From Beroe ovata (lineage: Eukaryota > Ctenophora > Nuda > Beroida > Beroidae), in NCBI GenBank assembly GCA_946803715.1, contig CAMPET010000571.1:1-15405 (forward strand): a DNA stretch of 15,405 nucleotides, read 5' to 3'. A program made the position numbers and the translations under genes. Below are positions 9,801 through 15,405 of this stretch, one piece after another. Numbering within the stretch: the first letter of the stretch is position 1; every line of letters starts with the position of its first letter. The notes under the pieces were generated by a model. That model worked only from the letters and a program-made list of their open reading frames with translations. It did no database searches and had not been told where the DNA came from.

Positions 9801-12800
9801 CCGAACCCTGTATGTTTATCAGGCACTTGTTCACAATTTCAAGTTTTGGTGATAGTTTCATCGACAATCACGCGTCAAAATAGACAGTAGATAAGTTGTA
9901 CTACTTACTGTTGGCTACAATTGTTGTTTGGAAGTTACTCCGCCCAATGTGAAGCGAGGGCTGTGGCCCCAAATCCTCCAAACATAGTGGTGTTTGTGCT
10001 TCCACTGCACTGTTGATCAGTTGCACAGCCCCATGCAGTTTGAGCTGCTCACTGGCTAAGAGGTTATTAACAGTCTTGCCGCACACAGTGAGCCCAATCT
10101 CTTGGAGCTGGTCCAATGCTTCTAGTTTGAGACCTGTAATTGATACATGTATCTCAGTATTTTCGAACGTTTTCAGTAAGCCATACCGGTAGGTACATAT
10201 TATTCACCTCGTGGCTGATATATCCGGTGTAGTAACATTTGATAACTGTTATTTTGGGTGTTTTCCCACACTATGTCACACTATTTTCATATCATGTCAC
10301 ACTTTTCCAAATTATGTCACACTTTTTTTATATTATGTCACACTAATTCCGTATCATGTATCACTTTTCCATAGACTTTTTACGTTTCGAAACTCGGTAA
10401 ACGGTATCGAAAGTTGAGATAACATCATGTTTTCAGCTCGGGCTTCACCCTCGATGAAAGCAACCCATTATTCAACTCAGCCTTCGGCTTTGGTGAATAA
10501 TGAGATATATGCCACTCGCTTCGCTCGAGGCATATATCGTGTTATCCCACACTTTCTCGTTAAGTAACTATAAGTATATATTACATAACATCGGAGGTTT
10601 ATATGATTACAAATAATATGCAAACTTACCAGCCGCATACAAATACAGTGACGTTTGAGCAGCTTGTACACCGAGCATTTTATTAGCCATTTTACCCAGC
10701 ATAGCTTCCACTTTACCCAACTTGTTAGTAATGGCACTGCTAACATGTTCCTAGGTAGTGAGATTAAGGCAAAATGAAATGGACAATGGAGTCGGACATT
10801 CGAGACTTAGCAACCATGATGACTAAATATTGAAAGAGTTTTGTATCACCTGCACGGGGTATTGTTGTCCGTTCTTTTCGATCCATGTTTGTAGCACGAG
10901 ATTGGTTACTGGTGCCTTCACCCTGAACTCTTCTACCACCATATGCGGCTCTAACTGGGTGATCTGCTTTCTTATCTCTGGGCATTAATGCCATTTTAAC
11001 GACCATAGATTCCACTTAAATGAAGTTGAATCCAAAGATGAGGAATACAGTGATGAGCATAGTAATTATAGTGATGAGCATTAGTTACTACGGTCGAATG
11101 AAAGTATATCAATGACCTCCTACTGACACCCTGGCCCCTGTACTGGTGAACCCTTCCATAAAATGTCAAATTAATTTCGAATAAGGAGGAGGTTCAGACC
11201 GAGGATTGATTTTTTAGATTATCGAAGCACAATCCTCGGTCACAATTTAAGCCTCGGCCGAAAACAAGGCTTGGCTTCAAGGAGCTGCGCCCCCAGAACC
11301 CTGCTCTAGTTTATGAGGAATTTTGAGGAGTAAAATTAAAGAAAGCAGCAGGGTGTCATAGATACACGTCCATAAGAACAAGTAGATAGTTTGTTAGTGA
11401 TATGACGCAATAACGTTTCCAGGGAGTACTCCTTAATTAATATTGCATCTGTCCGAAGGTATCGGTTGAGTGGGTTTCTTAGGCTACGATCTAAATCCTG
11501 TTGTTACACGAAATTACTTGGATCAGAGCCTTTCGATCCAAACTTTCCCTTCAGCCTCAATACAGATGCACTTCCTTTTGTCACCGCTGCTCTTTGTTTC
11601 AAAATAACATTCTTGATAACTTCTCCTGCCATCTGAACAAAAGCACAGCTTTGTATCAGCTATGTAAGCGGCGATGATATTTCATTGTACAGAGTACCCA
11701 ATCATTCATGTATCATGACAGTGAAATGTGTGTGTAGAATTACTATTTTGTATAATATGTATGCGTGGTTTCATGTTACACGATTAGATTCATCAACTCA
11801 GCTCACTTTGAGACTAGAGAGTCCCTCTTGCCCCCCTCTTGTCATCACTATAGTCATGTTTTGCTAACCCCCTCCCATGATGATGTCAGCATATACTGCC
11901 CCCTGCCCTAATCTTTAGAAACACTNACTTGGTCGCACTTCATTATCAATACCATAATAAGTAAAGCGATTTTTGAGAGCAAAGCCCAATAAACCATAGA
12001 GTAAGGGATAAGTCAGTATGTTCAGGTCAAAAAACTCACCAGAATTTGAAAAAGCAGTATATTAAGTCTCTTAATTCAGCTCAAAAATGATTATACATGA
12101 CTATGAGTTAATTATATAACCAGTTGAACCAATGTTTTTACTCTTTGATGACTTACACCCAAAGTAAGCTCATGGTCAGTGTTTGTTCCTATGTCAGCTG
12201 AAGAGTTCGAAGAGTTTGTAGACTGTGTTCCACTACTGACACATATCACCCCCCTCTTTCTCTTCCTACCACTACTGCTGACCAAAGAATTCAACAAGTT
12301 TTCCTGAAGAGAAAGATTTTAGTCTCAGGTACCCATTGGGAGATAAAATACTGACTGTGGTAATATAAGTAGGTATTTCACCGGTTCTAGTTTGGAGTCA
12401 GCCAAGCTATAGTAACGAGGGGTTAATAATATTACCATTCTTCTAGCTGTCTGCAGACCGCTGTGACACGTCCTACATACTCTGATGTCATTGAACGTCA
12501 AGTCGTCACCCAAGTCTGTCAAGTCTGAACCGACAGCTACAAGCCTGACAAAAACGATTTTATAATTGAAGAGTTATCACTTATTATTATCTCAAAGTTG
12601 TAAATATATAGTTAGGTACTTCACACCTTTGAGGTGCATATTTGGCCAAGCGAAATTTGGGTAATACGCTAATGTTACCGCTGCATTTCAACATGCCAAC
12701 TTTTTAGATATCCTCAAAAGTTATATGGATGTTTTTCCCATACTTTTCGTATTATGTCACCATTTTTCATATTATTTCACACTATTTCTGTATTATTTCA

Positions 12801-14107
12801 CACCATTTTGATATCATGTCACACTTTTTCCATATTATGTCACATAATTTTCGTATAATGGCACACTTTTTCCATATTATGTCACACTTTTCCATACTAT
12901 CTTCACAGTTTGTCAGTAATATCTGACACTTTTTCCGTATTATATCACACTTCGTTCCGTTCGATACACTCGAAAGTTCAGATGACATCTCAAAACAATC
13001 CATTTATCAACTCAGCTTTCGGCTTTGGTGAAAAATGAGATATGTCCCACTCGCATATCGTGTTATCTCACACTCTCTCGTTAAGTCACTATATATTATG
13101 AGATTATATTAACGGTATCACTGGGGAGTGGGGAGTGGTCGCAAATGACAGCGGTTACCTTTTTTCATTGGTTCTATCTGTTTTTTCATTGATCAATCGC
13201 TGTCCTGTGATTACAGATATTCGTGACCCATTCGCATTTTCCAATGATACCGTCTATGAATCGAGTGGTGTTATTCTGGGTACAAAATATGGATATTGAC
13301 TGCTCCGCCGACACCCCCTTCATACCCCCAAAATGGCCATTTTGCCCCAAAGTGCTCCCTTTTCGTCCCCAAAATCCCCCCTCTCGCCTCAAAAATACCC
13401 CTTTTGTGCCCCTCTGGGCCAGGTGCATGCCGCCTTTTTGCCCCTTTTGTGCACCCTGATTTGAACTCTTTCCTCAAGAGGGCGCGAAGGGGGCTCAAAA
13501 GTTCAAGGGCACATAAGGGGCATTTAGGGGGCAATTTGGGAACTCGTGTTTAGGAAATTTTTAACCATTTCCGCCTAATCGGGGCACAAAGGGAGCAATT
13601 ATGGAACATTGTGTAGGAGACGGATTAAAGGTGGCGAAAATATGTCCATATTGGTCATTGCGAATCTTCAATATAGCCCGTCCACTTAAAAGGATACATT
13701 TACATATCTTATGAGACTTTTACCCCGGAAGTGAACAGCTAACTTATACCCAAATACACATGCAATGTTCATAATGACCAATAATGACAAACTGTACGTG
13801 CACCATACTATCAAGTATGGTGTTTATGCCATATATGGGTAATAATGCTGAGAGATAGTTATATCATCCTGTAGGAATGTATCTTGTTATGATTTGTCTA
13901 GTTTGTGCCATCCTTCTTATTTCATTTTCACTTATGGAGTTTGGTCTTTACTTTCACCCCATCAGAATAAGTATGCCCACTTTGAACTTTCTCGCATATT
14001 TATACACTATTTCACAGCAAATTTTTATCGCGCTACTTAGTTGACGAGCGTACTTACTTTTCTACACAGTCCTTACACAGCTTACACTCATGCTTCTTTC
14101 TTGGCAT
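5031..14107 (-). CDS. DUF6589-type zinc-finger protein, 20-exon model, 948 aa
   Basis: Predicted nuclear protein of the poorly understood DUF6589 family (found in fungi and metazoa, often multicopy and transposon-like; family knowledge). Exons: 14107-14058, 12544-12436, 12303-12157, 11632-11518, 11014-10815, 10750-10630, 10133-9909, 9807-9729, 9615-9479, 9268-9092, 8919-8822, 8345-8199, 8062-7910, 7835-7666, 7301-7122, 6891-6751, 6466-6375, 6241-6071, 5506-5349, 5207-5031 (stop TAA). The total is 2847 nt, in frame at all 19 introns. Order of features: Cys cluster (8-43), GRKRKRG basic patch (65-71), YLYAAG...LGLTV-like region (~240-270), VLAGDQLT (491-498), C2H2 finger (668-689), AIREGD (723-728), DGRGHRIANDM (784-794), acidic tail (919-948). 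The family call rests on recalled motif order and needs a profile search. Uncertain points are the exon 5 donor and the non-consensus donor of exon 8 (GTTTGG). No disabling mutation is seen. Confidence 0.8.
5761..5848. repeat. GC-rich imperfect inverted repeat in intron 18
   Basis: TACCCCCACTGCTGACCC at about 5779-5796 pairs imperfectly with GGGTCAGTTTGGGGGCA at about 5827-5843. The left side (TCATTGACA..CCGCTACCA) resembles the ends of the 8594-8683 element, so this may be a diverged copy of that family. Confidence 0.4.
5945..6021. mobile_element. Fragment of the TTATTGTTGC MITE-like family
   Basis: The stretch carries repeated TTATTGTTGC-like units and ends CATCGACTCCGGCACAA. Its reverse complement matches the left end of the 2940-3133 element (TTGTGCCGGTGTCGATG) with one change. 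Only this end is recognisable; the other end is not found in intron 18 (5507-6070). Confidence 0.6.
7122..8062 (-). CDS. DUF6589 gene exons 13-15: linker and embedded C2H2 finger
   Basis: Exon 13 (8062-7910) ends at GAG/GTACTT. Exon 14 (7835-7666) ends in phase 2 before GTGAGC. Exon 15 (7301-7122) holds CQLCGMVFSVPNTLRKHKEKVH, i.e. C-x2-C-x12-H-x4-H, a canonical C2H2 zinc finger at residues 668-689. Reading exon 15 onward hits TAA immediately, but that TAA lies inside the consensus donor GTAAGT, and exon 16 continues the family-like sequence in the right phase, so the stop is not used in this model. An unspliced form would give a truncated protein ending just after the finger. Confidence 0.8.
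8199..10133 (-). CDS. DUF6589 gene exons 7-12: N-terminal half of the DUF6589 core
   Basis: Exon 7 (10133-9909) continues YAAG into LKLEALDQLQEIGLTV and IGRSNFQTTI. Exon 8 is 9807-9729. Exon 9 (9615-9479) includes KEDKALNCFALI. Exon 10 (9268-9092) includes a pattern like IPCLKKYAEF...WHIPH followed by EVMEKS. Exon 11 (8919-8822) gives VLDHDQKTN. Exon 12 (8345-8199) gives VLAGDQLTFSRTHS. The sequence of HKYT-like, VL-D-N-like and GDQLT blocks matches the order I recall for DUF6589. GDQLT contains conserved acidic and polar residues that could be catalytic, but no activity is established. Confidence 0.8.
8461..8567. repeat. Two palindromes in intron 11 (TTGTTGC-like)
   Basis: ATTGTAACAAT (8461-8471) and ATTGTTACAAT (8475-8485) are perfect reverse complements with a 3-base loop. 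Further on, CCTTATTGTTGCA and TGCAATAATAAGG (about 8540-8567) form a near-perfect inverted repeat. The motif content links them to the MITE-like family at 2940-3133. Confidence 0.6.
8594..8683. mobile_element. 90-bp element with perfect 10-bp inverted ends
   Basis: TCAATGACCC at 8594-8603 and GGGTCATTGA at 8674-8683 are perfect inverted ends. Inside are two direct copies of GGTCACCAGGGGG (8613-8625 and 8646-8658). It lies in intron 11 of the DUF6589 gene, adjacent to the palindromes at 8461-8567. It is too short to code; a non-autonomous element or part of one is likely. Confidence 0.6.
10260..10575 (+). repeat. Composite repeat copy A: ~21-bp tandem array plus palindromic module
   Basis: In intron 6. 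About five units of a ~20-22-bp motif (consensus like ATTATGTCACACTTTTTCC) at 10267-10372 are followed by a unique module. That module holds an inverted repeat CATTATTCA..TGAATAATG, the string CAGCCTTCGGCTTTGGTGA, and GATATATGCC (10504-10513) with its reverse complement at 10529-10538. It ends near CTCGTTAAGTAACTATA. The same organisation recurs at 12731-13094 in the same orientation. Confidence 0.75.
10630..11632 (-). CDS. DUF6589 gene exons 4-6
   Basis: Exon 4 (11632-11518) begins ATG-GCA after TTCAG and ends in phase 1 at A/GTAATT. Exon 5 begins at 11014 after TTTAAG and holds a basic, low-complexity stretch (GGRRVQGEGTS). Exon 6 (10750-10630) begins in phase 0 after CTACCTAG and ends YLYAAG at donor GTAAGT. 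The strongest-looking donor of exon 5 (GCAG/GTGATA, exon end 10850) leaves phase 1 and would run into a stop in exon 6. Extending to ATG/GTTGCT (end 10815) keeps the frame, so I use it, but that donor is weak. Confidence 0.6.
11091..11155. repeat. Relative of the 8594-8683 element
   Basis: GGTCGAATGAAAGTATATCA then ATGACCTCCTACTG matches GGTCGTATGAAACTATCAAT then GACCCCCTACTA at 8579 onward, including sequence outside the short inverted ends. Only one end is recognisable here. It lies in the intron between DUF6589 exons 4 and 5. Confidence 0.5.
11197..11241. repeat. Perfect 12-bp inverted repeat
   Basis: GACCGAGGATTG (11197-11208) and CAATCCTCGGTC (11230-11241) are perfect reverse complements with a 21-bp spacer. 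They sit in intron 4 of the DUF6589 gene and may be a small MITE end or a hairpin. A second partial CCTCGGCCGA follows at about 11252. Confidence 0.65.
11926..11926. other. Ambiguous base (N)
   Basis: One N sits in ACACTNACTT, within intron 3 (11633-12156) of the DUF6589 gene. It does not touch any exon of the model. Confidence 0.95.
12157..14107 (-). CDS. DUF6589 gene exons 1-3: start, Cys cluster, basic patch
   Basis: Exon 1 (14107-14058) starts at ATG in the context AAAATGCC and gives HECKLCKDC, with donor GTAAGT. After a 1.5-kb intron, exon 2 (12544-12436) gives VCRTCH. C8, C11 and C14 with C40, C43 and H44 form a plausible zinc-binding module of C-x2-C...C-x2-C type, resembling but not identified as a ZAD or treble-clef finger. 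Exon 3 (12303-12157, donor GTAAGT) is Ser/Asn/Thr-rich and holds GRKRKRG, a likely nuclear-localisation signal. The start was chosen because it is the first Met and a TATA-like box lies about 75 bp upstream. Confidence 0.75.
12731..13094 (+). repeat. Composite repeat copy B
   Basis: In intron 1 of the DUF6589 gene, same orientation as copy A. About eight or nine units of the ~21-bp TATTATGTCACACTTTTTCC-like motif (12740-12955) are followed by the same module: CGAAAGTT, CAACTCAGCTTTCGGCTTTG, GAGATAT, the CATATCGTGTTATC block and CTCGTTAAGTCACTATA. The copy has more tandem units and a shorter, diverged module (the 10-bp palindrome is reduced) compared with copy A. Confidence 0.75.
13310..13605. 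repeat. C-rich / G-rich foldback in intron 1
   Basis: A C-rich stretch (13311-13450, many CCCC runs spaced ~20 bp) is followed by a G-rich stretch (13480-13600). Segments are near reverse complements: for example AGTGCTCCCTTTTCGTCCCC on the left and GGGGCACAAAGGGAGCA on the right. A perfect 16-bp palindrome CAAAATGGCCATTTTG lies at 13329-13344. The open frames here come from the skewed composition and have no gene support. Confidence 0.6.
13801..13822. repeat. Perfect 9-bp hairpin
   Basis: CACCATACT (13801-13809) and AGTATGGTG (13814-13822) are perfect reverse complements around ATCA. It is in intron 1 of the DUF6589 gene; no role is assigned. Confidence 0.7.
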
Positions 14108-14181
14108 TTTCGCGGAATATTCAAGTCACAATTGAACTAACAACTTCAACACGGAAATGATCAAGTGTGCCTCATAGTTCA

Positions 14182-14191
14182 CTTATATAGT
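14182..14191 (-). promoter_or_regulatory. TATA-like box upstream of the DUF6589 gene
   Basis: On the minus strand the site reads CTATATAAGT, about 75 bp before the ATG at 14107. A start of transcription about 30 bp downstream would leave a short 5' UTR of roughly 45 bp. This is supported only by motif and spacing. Confidence 0.4.
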
Positions 14192-14275
14192 TTGACAGGT
14201 GGGCGCACGCAGTTGTTTTTTGATGGTTAAAGTGTCTAAAATTGGTTGCGCATGTGAGTATATATCAGGATTGGC

Positions 14276-14791
14276 ATGATTTTTGAGTTGAAGACTAGGT
14301 TTCCAGTTTGGTGGGCTAAGTCTATAAGTGACTCCATGTTGAGTGTTGACGCCTATTCAAATTGTATGAAAGAGGCGCTCGTGAGTAAAATGACAAAACT
14401 GCGTGATTAAAGCATCATTCCATTCTCGCGCTATGAACCAGAGTTTTGAAATCACTACACGCTCAACTATGAAATTTTCCCAATTTTCAGGTTCCAGTGA
14501 GATGGTTAGAGTCCATGTCAAAGATGAGGATCTGATACAGTCACTACTTGTTTCGCTGATACAAATGTAAGTAAACCTTTTTGGATTGTCCAATGTAATG
14601 AAATACCATAGATTCTGCATTCCAGACTGATATCAACCAACTCTACTGATTGTTGTCATGATTCAGGACCGTGCCACATGTTCAAAAGTGTAGACTACCT
14701 ACTGCCATTCTCACCGAATCGCAGATCTAGATACAACAATGACAGATACACTCCGTGCGATGGATTGAGGCTTCTTTTCATGATTTGTTAA
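14276..14791 (+). CDS. Tentative small 3-exon plus-strand gene, unknown function
   Basis: I do not recognise this product. A phase-consistent model joins 14276-14384 (ATG, donor GTAAAA), 14491-14566 (acceptor TTTTCAG, donor GTAAGT) and 14626-14791 (acceptor TTCCAG, stop TAA), giving 116 residues. Exon 1 includes RFPVWWAKSISDSML, exon 2 includes EMVRVHVKDEDLIQSLLVSL, and exon 3 is Cys/Ser/Asn-rich. The internal splice sites of the second intron are good. No known domain is evident, the length is small, and a chance assembly is quite possible. If real, it is divergent from the DUF6589 gene and the two would share the ~170-bp region between them. Confidence 0.25.
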
Positions 14792-14828
14792 AATGCCCTG
14801 GGGGCTGGCTTCTAGTTCTTATATTGTT

Positions 14829-14963
14829 ATTGAGGTGTATAGTCCCCACAATCTTCATTATGGACTCTAAGTAATTGGGATGTATAGTCCCCACAATCTT
14901 CATTATGGACTCTAAGTAATTGAGGTGTATAGTCCCCACAATCATCATTATGGACTCTAAAGT
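14829..14963. repeat. Three tandem copies of a 45-bp unit
   Basis: Units begin at 14829, 14874 and 14919 (ATTGAGGTGTATAGTCCCCA... and variants). Copies 1 and 2 differ at a couple of bases near their start, and copy 3 has CATCATTATGG where the others have CTTCATTATGG. A minisatellite-like local expansion; no coding frame runs through it convincingly. Confidence 0.9.
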
Positions 14964-15405
14964 ATGGGTGATTGATAGTTCAGGCTACTGCCTTTCCTGG
15001 TCAGCGAATCCGGAGGCTCAATATATCCGGCATATATTGCCCCAATGAGGGTTCATGGTCTGATTCCACATGTTTTTCAAGCTAAGGCAAAAAATCTCTA
15101 ACTTATATCTCTGCTTACTCAAGGAATCGATCACTACACCTCCGGGATGAGATCCGCAGTAACACACCATTGTTCCACTAAACTGTAGCATGAATTATGT
15201 TTCAATTGGTATCATTTTGTTGAACATGTGAGAATACTGTTAACATGAAATCTTATCCGATCGATTCTAATTCTCTAAACATTGAACATAGTGTCATGTA
15301 GAATGGATATTGCCATGAAGTAAAGAAAGTACTCTCCTTTCCGCTCAGTTCAGGCGTTCGACATGTATGTAAGTAGGGGGTGAACGAAAAAAATCGACTT
15401 CAACA
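14964..15405. other. Flank without a supportable gene
   Basis: No exon with good splice sites and family-like sequence is seen. A 35-codon open stretch after ATAGTTCAG at about 14982 is too weak to call. Confidence 0.5.

Noticed and set aside
12740-12955. Regularly spaced repeats that could suggest a CRISPR array
   Set aside because: Units of ~21 bp are directly tandem with no unique spacers, degenerate, and located in an intron of a eukaryotic gene.
13223-13553. Overlapping open frames on both strands rich in Pro/Cys or Gly/Lys
   Set aside because: They arise from the C-rich/G-rich foldback composition, lie within a large intron, and show no domain or splice support.
14357-14620. 87-codon minus-strand open frame
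   Set aside because: No family resemblance, and the tentative plus-strand exon 14491-14566 explains part of it better.
1-15405. tRNA, rRNA or bacterial operon signals
   Set aside because: No cloverleaf with A/B boxes, no rRNA-like conserved blocks, and no ribosome binding sites ahead of long uninterrupted genes were seen.

Overview
The window is eukaryotic and looks like an intron-rich, AT-rich invertebrate genome. A demosponge such as Amphimedon is my best guess from protein style, and a cnidarian is possible; this is inference. There is no bacterial-style gene packing. Almost all coding capacity is on the minus strand, in short exons of about 50-300 bp with GT...AG introns of about 60-1500 bp.

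Two multi-exon minus-strand genes, in tandem and same orientation, can be assembled by hand from reading frame, splice sites and intron phase. (1) Positions 14107 to 5031 hold a 20-exon model of 948 residues. It encodes a DUF6589-type protein with an N-terminal Cys cluster, a basic nuclear-localisation-like stretch, the GDQLT block, an embedded C2H2 finger, an AIREGD block, a GRGHRIANDM block and an acidic Ser/Asp/Glu tail. (2) About 520 bp downstream, positions 4509 to 891 hold a 12-exon model of 528 residues. It encodes a RecQ-like superfamily 2 DNA helicase with all helicase motifs and a RecQ-type zinc subdomain. Both models stay in frame across every junction. Two places are uncertain: the 3' end of exon 5 of the first gene and exon 1 of the second.

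The introns carry several repeat families. Two copies of a repeat combining a ~21-bp tandem array with a palindromic 3' module lie at 10260-10575 and 12731-13094. A palindromic TTATTGTTGC-rich MITE-like family has a full copy at 2940-3133 and a terminal fragment at 5945-6021. A 90-bp element with 10-bp perfect inverted ends lies at 8594-8683, with a relative at 11091-11155. A C-rich/G-rich foldback occupies 13310-13605. Flanks: 1-890 holds no gene I can support. The region 14108-15405 holds a TATA-like box for the first gene, a tentative small plus-strand gene (14276-14791) and three 45-bp tandem repeats.

The most interesting possibility is that the DUF6589 protein and the RecQ-like helicase form one two-gene module, either a large intron-containing mobile element or a domesticated pair. 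The sequence shows tandem order and intact frames; a shared function or mobility is inference, and I found no terminal repeats bounding the pair.
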